Of a stretch of DNA of 37,353 nt, positions 1 through 7,570 are shown piece after piece. Where the stretch lies: NCBI RefSeq assembly GCF_021699195.1, contig NZ_SSXE01000117.1:1-37353 (forward strand). The letters are read 5' to 3'. The notes beneath the pieces are model-generated. The model had not been told where the DNA came from and searched no databases. It saw only the letters and a list, made by a program, of their open reading frames with translations. The first letter of the stretch is position 1; each line of letters starts with the position of its first letter. The stretch comes from Nonomuraea sp. MG754425 (GTDB taxonomy: Bacteria; Actinomycetota; Actinomycetes; Streptosporangiales; Streptosporangiaceae). A program made the translations under genes and the position numbers.

Positions 1-2
1 GC

Positions 3-821
3 TCATTCCTGGGCCCCCATCGGCCGCCACCGGCCCACCCTGCGATCGAGCAGGCCGACGACCAGGTTCAGCAGCGCCGCGATCACGCTGAGCACGACGA
101 GCGTGGCGAACACGCCGGCGGTGTCGAACTGGGCCGCGGCGTCGTTGATCAGGTAGCCGAGCCCCCGGTTGGAGGCCACCAGCTCGCCGATCACCGCGCC
201 GATCAGCGCGTACGGGATGGCCACCTTGAGCCCGGTGAGCAGTCCGGTCATCGACGACGGGACGACCACCTTGAGCATGATCTCGCGCCGGCCGCCGCCC
301 ATCAGCCGCACGGCGTCCACGAGGCCGCGGTCCACCTCCCGCACGCCCGCGGCGGTGTTGAGGAAGACGAGGAAGAACACCGTCGCCGCGGCCAGCAGCA
401 CCTTCATGTGCATGCCGATGCCGAACCAGACGATGAACAGCGGCGCCAGCGCCACCTTCGGGATCGAGTACAGCGCCATGACGAACGGGTCCAGCACCCG
501 GTAGAGCCGCGGGGCCGAGGCCAGCAGGAAGCCGGTCAGCGCGCCGGCCGCCGCGCCGAGCAGGAACCCGTACACCACCTCCTGGACGGTGATCCAGGTG
601 TTGGACCACAGGGTGCCGTCCTCGTTCCACTCGACCAGGCGGGTCCAGATGTCGCTCGGCCGGCTCGTGAACGTGATGTCGAACCACCGCTCCGCGGCCA
701 GCTCCCACATCACCAGCAGCGCCACGAGCAGCAGCGCCCGTGCCGACCACACGGTGACGGCGCCGCCGTGCCTGCTCCACCAGCTCCGGTGGAAGCGGAC
801 CGTCTGGGGCCTGACGGTCAT
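3..821 (-). CDS. ABC transporter permease, nitrate/sulfonate/taurine (SsuC/TauC) type
   Basis: Inner-membrane permease of an ABC importer, 272 residues, about six transmembrane segments. The EAA-loop region is visible as VDAVRLMGGGRREIMLKVVVP followed by IGAVIGELVASNRGLGYLI, the usual pattern of the SsuC/TauC/ThiX permease family. The start ATG overlaps the stop of the ATPase gene by 4 bases (ATGA), so the two are translationally coupled. The stop codon lies at bases 3-5, so the gene is complete. No substrate-binding protein is in the window; it may lie beyond the left edge. The substrate cannot be read from the sequence; members of this family take up sulfonates, nitrate, pyrimidine precursors or aromatic acids. 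The family call is firm, the substrate unknown. Confidence 0.92.
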   Translation of the reverse strand: MTVRPQTVRFHRSWWSRHGGAVTVWSARALLLVALLVMWELAAERWFDITFTSRPSDIWTRLVEWNEDGTLWSNTWITVQEVVYGFLLGAAAGALTGFLLASAPRLYRVLDPFVMALYSIPKVALAPLFIVWFGIGMHMKVLLAAATVFFLVFLNTAAGVREVDRGLVDAVRLMGGGRREIMLKVVVPSSMTGLLTGLKVAIPYALIGAVIGELVASNRGLGYLINDAAAQFDTAGVFATLVVLSVIAALLNLVVGLLDRRVGRWRPMGAQE

Positions 822-1585
822 CCGGCCGCCTCCCGCAGCGCCTCGGTCAGTTCGCGGTGCAGGGCGAGGAAGGCCGGGTCCAGCCGCAGTTCGCCGGCGT
901 CCCGGGGCCTGGGCAGGCCGATCGGCCGGTCGAGCACGATGCGGCAGGCCGGGCCGAGCACCACCACCCGGTCGCCGAGCAGCAGCGCCTCCTCGATGTC
1001 GTGGGTCACGAACACCACCGTCTGCCCGCTCTCCCCCCACAGCCGCAGCAGCTCGGCCTGCAGCTCGCCGCGGAGCTGGGCGTCGAGGGCGCCGAACGGC
1101 TCGTCCATGAGCAGCGTCTCGGGGTCGCCCGCCAGCATCCTGGCCAGGCTGACCCGCCGCCGCATGCCGCCGGACAGCTCGCGCGGGTAGTACCGCTCGA
1201 ACCCCACCAGGCCGACCTTCGCGATCAGCTCGGCCGCGCGCTCCCTGCGGCGCTCGGCGGGCACGCCGCCGATCTCCAGGGGCAGCTCGACGTTCCTGCG
1301 CACGCTGCGCCAGGGCATGAGCGTGTCCGACTGGGTGAGGTAGCCGACCTCGGTACGCGGGCCCGCGACCGGCAGGCCCCGGTAGACGACCGTGCCCGAG
1401 GTGGGCGTGGTGAGCCCGGCGAGCAGGTTGAGCATGGTCGACTTGCCGCAGCCGCTGCGTCCGAGCACCGTGACGAAGCCGCCCTCCGCGATCCGCAGGT
1501 CGAAGTCGTGCAGCGCCACGATGGCGAGGTCGTCCTTGACGAACCGCTTGGCCAGCCCGGACACCTCGATGACCGGACCGCTCAT
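818..1585 (-). CDS. ABC transporter ATP-binding protein, nitrate/sulfonate/taurine type
   Basis: Cytoplasmic ATPase subunit (255 residues) that powers the adjacent permease. The Walker A motif GRSGCGKST is near residue 39, the Q-loop region reads YLTQSDTLMPWRSV, the ABC signature is LSGGMRRRVSLAR, Walker B is LLMDEPFGALD and the H-loop is FVTHDIEEA. This is the SsuB/TauB class. It starts at an ATG overlapping the stop of the DUF6282-type hydrolase by 4 bases and ends overlapping the permease start, so the three genes form one coupled leftward operon. The hydrolase probably acts on the imported compound or a derivative of it. Confidence 0.93.
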   Translation of the reverse strand: MSGPVIEVSGLAKRFVKDDLAIVALHDFDLRIAEGGFVTVLGRSGCGKSTMLNLLAGLTTPTSGTVVYRGLPVAGPRTEVGYLTQSDTLMPWRSVRRNVELPLEIGGVPAERRRERAAELIAKVGLVGFERYYPRELSGGMRRRVSLARMLAGDPETLLMDEPFGALDAQLRGELQAELLRLWGESGQTVVFVTHDIEEALLLGDRVVVLGPACRIVLDRPIGLPRPRDAGELRLDPAFLALHRELTEALREAAG

Positions 1586-2502
1586 CGCGCGCCCGCCAGC
1601 CATCTCGAGTTCTCCACGGCCATGGTGCGTACGTCCTTGTCGGTGAACCCCTCCGCCGTCAGCCGGTCGGCGAGCAGCGCCAGACCGTCCTCGACGGGCG
1701 GGTTGAACGGCTGGCCGAGGTCGCTGGAGAGCACGGAGTGCTCCGGGCCCGCCGCCGCGATGTGCTCCAGCCAGGTCTGCCAGGAGACCTTGCCGCTGTG
1801 CGGGGTGGTGAAACAGCGTTCGAGCAGCGCGCCCTTGGCGGCCAGGGCCCGCTGCCGCTCCACGGCGACGCGCTGGGAGGTGAACTCGGGATGGGTGACG
1901 ACGATGCGCCGCACGCCCTCCTCGACGGCCGCGGCCACCACGGCGTCGATCTCGTCCGCGCCGAGGTGGCCGGTGGCGAGGGTCAGGTCGTGCGCGGCGA
2001 TCAGCCGCAGCACCTGCCGGGTGCGGTCGAGCACGCCGCCGCCGGGGGCCACCACCTCGACCGGGTCGGCCGCCATGCCCGCCGCGCGCAGCTCGTCCTG
2101 GAGGCGGGCCCACATCGGCGGCGTGGCCCCCTCGGGGTCGGCGGCGGTGCAGGCCCGCTGGTTGGCGCTGTCCACGGTGGGCAGCCAGACGACCTGGGCG
2201 CCGCCGCGGGCGGCGATCTCGACGGCGACCGGGTTCATGCCGCCGACGGCGGCGTTGAGGGTGATCGCGCCCACCGCGCCGAAGCCGGGGACGGCGGCGC
2301 GGACCACCGCGGCCCGCTCGGCGGTGGGGACGTAGTGGGACTTGAGCACGTAGCCGGCCAGCCCGACGTCGGCGAAGCGGGCGGCGAGCGTGAGGTCGTC
2401 GATCCGCCTGCGCATCACGTCGGGCGCGACGTGGATGTGGATGTCGTAGGCGCCCGCGACCAGTTCGCGGGCTCGCGCGGAAGGCTTGGGATGATCGGGC
2501 AT
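1582..2502 (-). CDS. DUF6282-type amidohydrolase/PHP-like metal hydrolase
   Basis: 306-residue soluble enzyme with the outline of a metal-dependent TIM-barrel hydrolase. An N-terminal HxH motif (YDIHIHVAPD) is followed by TGHLG, VTHPEF and SSDLGQPF, which look like the later His and Asp metal ligands of amidohydrolase/PHP-like proteins. It resembles proteins annotated DUF6282; the substrate of that family is not established to my knowledge. The chosen ATG has GGGAG about 7 bases upstream; an upstream in-frame ATG at 2562 would overlap the palindromic operator and is less likely. It is the first gene of an operon with an ABC importer, suggesting it hydrolyses an imported small molecule. Family assignment is from motif recognition only. 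Confidence 0.75.
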   Translation of the reverse strand: MPDHPKPSARARELVAGAYDIHIHVAPDVMRRRIDDLTLAARFADVGLAGYVLKSHYVPTAERAAVVRAAVPGFGAVGAITLNAAVGGMNPVAVEIAARGGAQVVWLPTVDSANQRACTAADPEGATPPMWARLQDELRAAGMAADPVEVVAPGGGVLDRTRQVLRLIAAHDLTLATGHLGADEIDAVVAAAVEEGVRRIVVTHPEFTSQRVAVERQRALAAKGALLERCFTTPHSGKVSWQTWLEHIAAAGPEHSVLSSDLGQPFNPPVEDGLALLADRLTAEGFTDKDVRTMAVENSRWLAGAR

Positions 2503-2539
2503 GCCTGTCTCCCATGTTGTCGCCATGCTGCTGCAACAG

Positions 2540-2551
2540 ATTGTTAACAAT
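2540..2551. promoter_or_regulatory. GntR (FadR-subfamily)-like operator, proximal copy
   Basis: ATTGTTAACAAT is a perfect 12-bp palindrome 38 bp upstream of the hydrolase start. TTGT-NN-ACAA is the typical core bound by FCD-type GntR repressors. It recurs in nearly the same form at 2667-2678. The regulator itself is not in the window. Confidence 0.6.
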
Positions 2552-2666
2552 ATGGGTGACAAGCGTCAAGGGTGATCTATGGGGGCGGTCGGATCGCCGT
2601 GTCCGATGGGCCCTGGATCACACCGAGCGCTCGCATCGCCGACTGCGGATGAATCATCTTCCCGCG

Positions 2667-2678
2667 ATTGTCAACAAT
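2667..2678. promoter_or_regulatory. GntR (FadR-subfamily)-like operator, distal copy
   Basis: ATTGTCAACAAT, extended to CGATTGT-CA-ACAATCG (7-bp arms, 2665-2680). It is the same ATTGTNNACAAT motif as at 2540-2551, 127 bp apart, between the hydrolase operon and the downstream end of the small gene at 2718-2963. Paired sites suggest cooperative or looping repression. Confidence 0.55.
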
Positions 2679-2717
2679 CGTGCGGACACTTAGCGGGGAC
2701 GGCCGGCCGATCCCCGA

Positions 2718-2963
2718 TCAGATGACGCTGCCGTCCGCGACCTGGCGGAACACCACGGTCGCCCGGTATCGGCCGTCGTGTCCCGGATCCGCCTCCGACG
2801 CGGCCGACACGACGTACACCTCCGCGTCGGCCCCGAAGAAGCGCACGGCCTCCTGGGCCGCCCTGATCCGGAGTTCTTCCGGGCCGGACCCGGTCACATG
2901 GGCCGTGAACTGGATGGGGAAGCTCGTGAGCTGGTGGATCCGGTCGAGGCCGTGGTCACTCAT
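2718..2963 (-). CDS. Small conserved-looking hypothetical protein
   Basis: 81-residue protein that I do not recognise. The start ATG has an AAGGGTG element about 7 bases upstream. The sequence is acidic with no signal peptide or membrane segment, and it alternates strand-like and helical stretches (FPIQFTAHVTG, then an amphipathic helix with RAAQEAVRFF, then AEVYVVSAA and YRATVVFRQV), so it is probably a small alpha/beta fold. Codon use looks coding. It stands alone between the hydrolase operon and tilS. No function is proposed. Confidence 0.6.
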   Translation of the reverse strand: MSDHGLDRIHQLTSFPIQFTAHVTGSGPEELRIRAAQEAVRFFGADAEVYVVSAASEADPGHDGRYRATVVFRQVADGSVI

Positions 2964-3193
2964 GGGAGCACCCTTCGCACGCGTTCGCACAGGAGAAGCG
3001 GATCACTCGCGACGGTAGCATCCGGGACGGACCTCGACCCGCCCCCGGCCGCCGCAGCGCAGGCCGGGGGCGATGCCGGTCCCGGCCACCCTAGGAATCA
3101 TCGGTATGCGCCAGGTATGCCAGGAGCACTCCGGCCGGCCCGCCGACGGCGGCGGCGGATGCGCGGGCCGACGCCCGTCGGCGGATGCGCGCG

Positions 3194-3247
3194 CGGGCAC
3201 CTGTCGGCCGAATGCGTGGGCGGGCACCTGTCGGCCGGATGCGTGGG
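3194..3247. repeat. 27-bp tandem repeat upstream of tilS
   Basis: Two copies of a 27-bp unit (3194-3220 and 3221-3247) differ at one base. A partial, degenerate copy follows at 3248, and a diverged copy precedes at about 3164-3193. The array ends about 30 bp before the tilS start. It could be translated in frame with tilS, but the family N terminus begins downstream of it. The 2964-3276 interval otherwise holds only promoter space. Confidence 0.8.
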
Positions 3248-3276
3248 CGGGCGCCCGGAGCCGCGACAATGGCAGG

Positions 3277-4284
3277 GTGGGTCCACATCCAGCCGTCGCC
3301 GACGTCCGCCGCGCCGTCCGCGAAGCCCTGGCCGACGTGCGCGAGGACGCGCTCGTCCTCGCGGCCTGCAGCGGCGGGGCCGACTCGCTCGCGCTGGCGG
3401 CGGCCCTGGCGTTCGAGGCTCCCCGCCTGCGCCTGCGCGCCGGCCTCCTGACGGTGGACCACCGGCTCCAGCCCGGTTCGGCGCAACGCGCCCGCACGGT
3501 CGCCGACCTGGCCACCGAGCTGCGGCTGACCCCGGCGGAGGTCCTCACGGTCACGGTCGGCACCGAGGGCGGCCCCGAGGCGGCGGCCAGGGACGCGAGA
3601 TACGCGGCCCTCGCCGAAGCCGCCGACCGGCTCGGAGCCGAGACGGTGCTGCTCGGCCACACCCGGGACGACCAGGCCGAGACCGTGCTGCTCGGCCTGG
3701 CCAGGGGCAGCGGCCCGCGCTCGCTGTCGGGCATGGCGGCCACCGCGGGCCGTTACCGCCGTCCCCTCCTCCACCTGCCTCGATCCACCACCGTCGCCGC
3801 CTGCCAGGCACAGGGCCTGTCCCCGTGGGACGACCCGCACAACGCCGACCCCCGCTACACGCGCGTCCGGGTCCGTCACAAGGTCCTGCCGCTCCTGGAG
3901 GCGGAACTGGGGCCGGGGGTGGCCGACGCGCTCGCCCGCACGGCCGCCCTGGCGCGGGAGGACGCCGACGCGCTCGACGAGTGGGCCGACACCGCGTACG
4001 ACGCCTGCACGTACGACGCCTGCGCCACCGCCGAGCCGGTGACCGGCGGGCCGGTGAGGCTGACCGTGGCCGAGTTGGAGCGGCTGCCGAGCGCCGTCAG
4101 GCGGCGGGTCCTGCGACGGGCCGCGATCACCGCCGGAACGCCTTCCGGCGCGCTGTCGGCCACACACGTCCTGGCCGTCGACCGGCTGGTCACGCACTGG
4201 CGTGGGCAGAAGGCGGTCAACCTACCCGGCGGCCTGTCCGCCCTCCGCCGAAACGGCCTCCTGACCTTCACCACGCCCGGCTGA
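3277..4284 (+). CDS. tilS: tRNA(Ile)-lysidine synthetase
   Basis: ATP-dependent ligase that converts cytidine-34 of the tRNA(Ile) CAU anticodon to lysidine so that it reads AUA. 335 residues. The PP-loop SGGADS is at residues 32-37; TVDHRLQPGS, LLGHTRDDQAETVLLGLARGSG and the RVRVRHKVLPLL segment are typical of the N-terminal N-type ATPase domain, followed by a short C-terminal domain. I chose the GTG at 3277 (MGPHPAV...) because actinobacterial TilS proteins usually begin this way; the open frame extends upstream through a 27-bp tandem repeat that is unlikely to be translated. A 15-bp in-frame duplication gives YDACTYDAC near residue 245. The usual actinobacterial neighbours hpt and ftsH are absent here. 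Confidence 0.9.
   Translation: MGPHPAVADVRRAVREALADVREDALVLAACSGGADSLALAAALAFEAPRLRLRAGLLTVDHRLQPGSAQRARTVADLATELRLTPAEVLTVTVGTEGGPEAAARDARYAALAEAADRLGAETVLLGHTRDDQAETVLLGLARGSGPRSLSGMAATAGRYRRPLLHLPRSTTVAACQAQGLSPWDDPHNADPRYTRVRVRHKVLPLLEAELGPGVADALARTAALAREDADALDEWADTAYDACTYDACATAEPVTGGPVRLTVAELERLPSAVRRRVLRRAAITAGTPSGALSATHVLAVDRLVTHWRGQKAVNLPGGLSALRRNGLLTFTTPG
3996..4025. repeat. 15-bp tandem duplication within tilS
   Basis: GTACGACGCCTGCAC (3996-4010) is followed directly by GTACGACGCCTGCGC (4011-4025). It is in frame and duplicates five residues in the linker before the C-terminal domain. Confidence 0.75.
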
Positions 4285-4316
4285 CCCCGTACGGTGATCC
4301 CTCAGCACGCCGAAAC

Positions 4317-4345
4317 GGGGGCGGCACTCGTCGAGTGCCGCCCCC
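4317..4345. terminator. Bidirectional hairpin terminator between tilS and the SPW-repeat gene
   Basis: A perfect 13-bp stem, GGGGGCGGCACTC paired with GAGTGCCGCCCCC, with a 3-base loop, lies between the convergent ends of tilS (4284) and the SPW gene (4380). There is no U-tract, as is common in actinomycetes. It can serve both strands. Confidence 0.85.
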
Positions 4346-4379
4346 AGGCTGACCCCACCTTCCGGATGTGCAGGATCCC

Positions 4380-4862
4380 TCACGCACGCCGGCGTTTGGG
4401 CATCATGCCGAGCGAGGCGCACGCCAAGCCCGTCACAAGGATGACCGCTCCCGTGATGACGTTGCTGACGATCGTGGCGGCGCCGGCTCCGTGCGGAGAC
4501 AGCACCCACGGCGCGATGATGGTCCAGACGCCGATGATCGGCAGCACCCAGGAAAGCCCGTGGGTGCGGCTGTTGGCCGATGCGATTCCGGCCGCCAGCA
4601 GGGCCACCGCTATCCCGGTGATCAGATTGCTGACGGTCAGGTTCGTACGGCCGAATATGCCCACCACCCATGGCGAGATCGCCAGGTAGAGCCCGGCCAG
4701 GAAGGCGAGCCCGCTGACGGACTGCCCTGACGGCCGTTGCGCCGCCATGTCGTAGCGATCGCGAAGCGCGGCGATGTCGGGGTGATGACCGATGTCGGTG
4801 TGCTGGCCGACGTCGGTGTGACGGCCGACATCGTAAGTGGGGCGCGTCGGCTGGTCAGCCAT
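4380..4862 (-). CDS. SPW-repeat integral membrane protein
   Basis: 160-residue protein with a hydrophilic N-terminal tail of about 50 residues followed by four transmembrane segments. Two halves each carry the SPW-type signature (AISPWVVGIFG near residue 67, IIAPWVLSPHG near residue 123) followed by an N-x-ITG segment, the hallmark of SPW-repeat proteins; the role of this family is not established. The N-terminal tail contains degenerate DVGxH/DIGHH repeats. The start ATG at 4862 has AAGGTGG about 8 bases upstream; an ATG at 4898 is an alternative. It ends at the shared hairpin with tilS. Confidence 0.8.
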   Translation of the reverse strand: MADQPTRPTYDVGRHTDVGQHTDIGHHPDIAALRDRYDMAAQRPSGQSVSGLAFLAGLYLAISPWVVGIFGRTNLTVSNLITGIAVALLAAGIASANSRTHGLSWVLPIIGVWTIIAPWVLSPHGAGAATIVSNVITGAVILVTGLACASLGMMPKRRRA

Positions 4863-5111
4863 GGCTGACACCACCTTTCCGCTGAGAGGTTCGTTCATCG
4901 ATCCCATGCCCACCCCGTCGAGCCAATGCCCCCGATCAGGTAAACGTCTCCCCAGATCCTCACGCGGTAACGCGGTACCACGGCCAAAAGGATCTATCCG
5001 CGGCATTGACCAGCGCAAACGCCACCGGACCGGCGCGGCCGGGTACGACGAGCCTGCCGTCCGCCAGGAAGCCGCCGTGACCATCGCCGCCGTCAACGAA
5101 TGGCTGTGACC

Positions 5112-5759
5112 TCACCGCTTACGGGCCAGAAGTTGCACCGCCTGTGATCGGTGGCCGTTCATCGTGACAACGTCGATCCGGCGCTCGTCCACAACCTCGA
5201 AGTCCGAGAGAAGAGCGCGCAGCTCGGCCAGGTCGTGGTGTCGGCACACCGCACCGTCGTCAGTGGCGAACACCCCATATGGGGTGCCGAACTGCTGGGC
5301 ATGCGCGGCATAGCGGGCCCGGTTTCGCTCGTCGTCCTGCAGGAGCACGTCGCTGACGTAGAGCAGCCCCCCGGACGTCAGGACACGGCTCAGCTCAGCG
5401 ACCAACGCCCGCTGGGCGTCAGCCTCGGGGACACACGTCAGCACCGCGAACAGCAGAACCACGTCGAAACTCGCCGATGCATGAGCCGACTTCGGCGGAG
5501 ACTTCAGGACCGCGAAGCGCAGATCAGGCATCAACTGGCGACCCCGCGCGATCAACCCGGGAGACAGGTCCACGCCGGACACATCGGTGAAGCCGTGTTC
5601 GCCCAGCTCAGCCATGACACGGCCGTACCCGCAGCCGTAGTCCAAAACCCGAGCGGTCCGGCTCACCCCTTGCAACCAGTCGGGATTCACCGGGTGGGTG
5701 AATGTCTTCGAGACGCCGACGGTGTCCCAGTACGCGACCTGACTGCCAAGATCCTTCAT
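5112..5759 (-). CDS. Class I SAM-dependent methyltransferase
   Basis: 215-residue cytoplasmic methyltransferase. Motif I is VLDYGCGYGRV (about residues 39-49), the acidic ribose-binding position is in VSGVDLSP, and motif IV-V reads SFDVVLLFAVLTCVPE followed by LTSGGLLYVSDVLL. This is the Methyltransf_11/25 class. Acceptor specificity cannot be read. It stands alone, with no operon partner on either side. Family call firm, substrate unknown. Confidence 0.87.
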   Translation of the reverse strand: MKDLGSQVAYWDTVGVSKTFTHPVNPDWLQGVSRTARVLDYGCGYGRVMAELGEHGFTDVSGVDLSPGLIARGRQLMPDLRFAVLKSPPKSAHASASFDVVLLFAVLTCVPEADAQRALVAELSRVLTSGGLLYVSDVLLQDDERNRARYAAHAQQFGTPYGVFATDDGAVCRHHDLAELRALLSDFEVVDERRIDVVTMNGHRSQAVQLLARKR

Positions 5760-6246
5760 GCGAGTGCAGCATACGGCCCTCCGGAATCCCGCACGCCCTG
5801 GTCACGCCAATACCTGCGGTTGGGACGCTCGGTCTACGACCGGCCCCGATCGGATGGGAGCAGGCGTTCGCGGCCTAAGCGCGGGACTCATCGGCGATTA
5901 GTCGTTGGACCGCCAAGTCCTCCCGCTTCCACTTGTCCCGGGGGTGGCCGCTTCTGACCGGACCGTGCTGGACAAACGCCTTCAGACGCTTCGTCACCAG
6001 TGGGTGCCGCTGACGGCCGTCCACCTAGCTCGCGCGGGGGAGGCGATTCACCCTCACAGGTGATCAACCGTCCTCGAGGCCCGTAGAAGGTACAGCCATG
6101 GCGATCAAACTCTTGCATGCGGCCCCAGCCACCAGCGACAGAACTGAGGCAGAACTGGGATCCCCGCAGCGGCGAGCAACCCGTGCGAGGTGGCGTGCCG
6201 CAGTGATGACTCAGCCGCACGCCACCCCATCTGACGTGCGAAGTTC
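5760..6246. other. Gene-poor interval, nothing recognised
   Basis: 487 bp between the methyltransferase start and the acyl-CoA dehydrogenase stop. Short open frames exist on both strands, but none has a convincing ribosome-binding site, codon bias or family similarity. GC appears slightly lower than in the flanks. It may hold the methyltransferase promoter and remnants of a lost gene; I cannot support either further. Confidence 0.5.
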
Positions 6247-7455
6247 TCAGCGGACCGGAAGCCCGGTAACGGCGCGGCCGATGATCAGGCGCTGGATCTC
6301 GGACGTGCCCTCGAAGATCGTGTAGATCTTGGCGTCGCGGTGGAAGCGCTCCACCGGGTGCTCCCTCGTGTAGCCCGCGCCGCCCAGCACCTGGATCGCC
6401 TGCTCGGTCACCCACACCGCCGTCTCGCCCGCCACGAGCTTCGACATCGAGCCCTCCGCCTGCTCGAACGGCCGGCCGTTGCGGGCCATCCACGCGGCCC
6501 GCCAGGTCAGCAGGCGCGCCATGTCCACGCGGGTGGCCATCTCGGCGAGCAGGAACGCGATGGCCTGGTTCTCGCCGATCCGGCGGCCGAACTGCTCGCG
6601 TTCGCGGGCGTAGTCCCTGGCGTACTCGAAGGCCGCGCGGGCGATGCCCACCGCCATCGCGGCCACCGACGGGCGGGTGGTCTCGAACGTGCGCATGGCC
6701 CCCTGCTCCCCGGCCCGCTCCCCCTTCCGTACCCGCGCCAGCCGGGCCTCCAGCTTCTCCTTGCCTCCGAGCAGGCACGAGCCGGGTACCCGGACGTCCT
6801 CGAGGACGACCTCGGCCGTGTGCGAGGCGCGGATGCCGTGCTTGCGGAACTTCTGCCCCATGGACAGCCCCGGCGTGCCCGGCGGGACGACGAACGACGC
6901 CTGTCCCCTGGTCCCCAGCGACGGGTCCACGGAGGCGACGACCACGTGGACGTTCGCGATGCCGCCGTTGGTGGCCCAGGTCTTGACGCCGTTGAGCACC
7001 CAGTCGTCCCCGTCGGGGACGGCGCGGGTGCGGATGGCGCCGACGTCGGAGCCCGCGTCCGGCTCGGAGGCGCAGAACGCGCCGAGCTTGACGTCGTTCT
7101 CGGTGCCGAACATCTGCGGCAGCCACTCCCCCATCTGCTCGGGGGTGCCGTTGGCGGCCAGCGCGGCGGCGGCCAGTCCGGTGCCGGTGATGGACAGGCC
7201 GATGCCGGCGTCGCCCCAGAAGATCTCCTCGAACGCCACCGGCAGCGCGAGCCCGCTGTCCTCGAACCACTGGCCGGCGAAGAAGTCGAGGGAGTACAGC
7301 CCGGCCTTGGCCGCTTCCTGGATGACCGGCCAGGGGGTCTGCTCGCGCTCGTCCCACTCGGCGCCCGCGGGGCGGATCACGTCGCGGGCGAACGCGTGCA
7401 CCCAGTCGCGCACCTCGGCCACGTCGCCGCTCAGCTCCGGACAGAAGCCCGCCAT
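6247..7455 (-). CDS. Acyl-CoA dehydrogenase
   Basis: 402-residue flavoenzyme that introduces the alpha,beta double bond into an acyl-CoA. The FAD/substrate signature AFCASEPDAGSD lies near residue 140, VLNGVKTWATNGG near 165, and the C-terminal segment IFEGTSEIQRLIIGRA carries the catalytic-base glutamate (about Glu382) in the MCAD-like position. All three domains appear complete. It is divergent from the orphan mce gene, and its promoter region holds two palindromes (7469-7499), so both are probably controlled by a lipid- or CoA-sensing repressor not in the window. Chain-length preference cannot be inferred. Confidence 0.92.
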   Translation of the reverse strand: MAGFCPELSGDVAEVRDWVHAFARDVIRPAGAEWDEREQTPWPVIQEAAKAGLYSLDFFAGQWFEDSGLALPVAFEEIFWGDAGIGLSITGTGLAAAALAANGTPEQMGEWLPQMFGTENDVKLGAFCASEPDAGSDVGAIRTRAVPDGDDWVLNGVKTWATNGGIANVHVVVASVDPSLGTRGQASFVVPPGTPGLSMGQKFRKHGIRASHTAEVVLEDVRVPGSCLLGGKEKLEARLARVRKGERAGEQGAMRTFETTRPSVAAMAVGIARAAFEYARDYAREREQFGRRIGENQAIAFLLAEMATRVDMARLLTWRAAWMARNGRPFEQAEGSMSKLVAGETAVWVTEQAIQVLGGAGYTREHPVERFHRDAKIYTIFEGTSEIQRLIIGRAVTGLPVR

Positions 7456-7468
7456 ACGTCCCCCTCAA

Positions 7469-7499
7469 GTTACCGGTGGTAACACCCTACCGGCCGGTA
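7469..7499. promoter_or_regulatory. Two palindromic operators between acyl-CoA dehydrogenase and mce
   Basis: GTTACC-GGT-GGTAAC (7469-7483) and TACCGGCCGGTA (7488-7499) sit side by side 14 bp upstream of the dehydrogenase start. Both contain TACCGG/GGTA half-sites. The layout is typical of TetR-family control of beta-oxidation genes (inference); no TetR gene is adjacent. Confidence 0.6.
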
Positions 7500-7570
7500 G
7501 CGCCGGGCCGGAATGCCCGGTCGGCCGCAAACCCTCGGTAATATTGCGGTCACTCTCCGAAGGAGCACGG

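Noticed and set aside
3164..3260. A short CRISPR-like array, because of the regular 27-bp repeat.
   Set aside because: The units are directly adjacent with no unique spacers, and no cas genes are present; it is a plain tandem repeat.
3073..3276. An upstream extension of tilS by 68 codons through the tandem repeats.
   Set aside because: The translation is low-complexity repeat sequence, and TilS proteins of this group begin at the GTG at 3277 (MGPHPAV).
5888..6246. A possible gene or pseudogene in the gap before the acyl-CoA dehydrogenase (extended frame on the minus strand, small frame at 6098-6325 on the plus strand).
   Set aside because: No ribosome-binding site, codon bias or recognisable protein family; the plus-strand frame runs into the dehydrogenase gene antisense.
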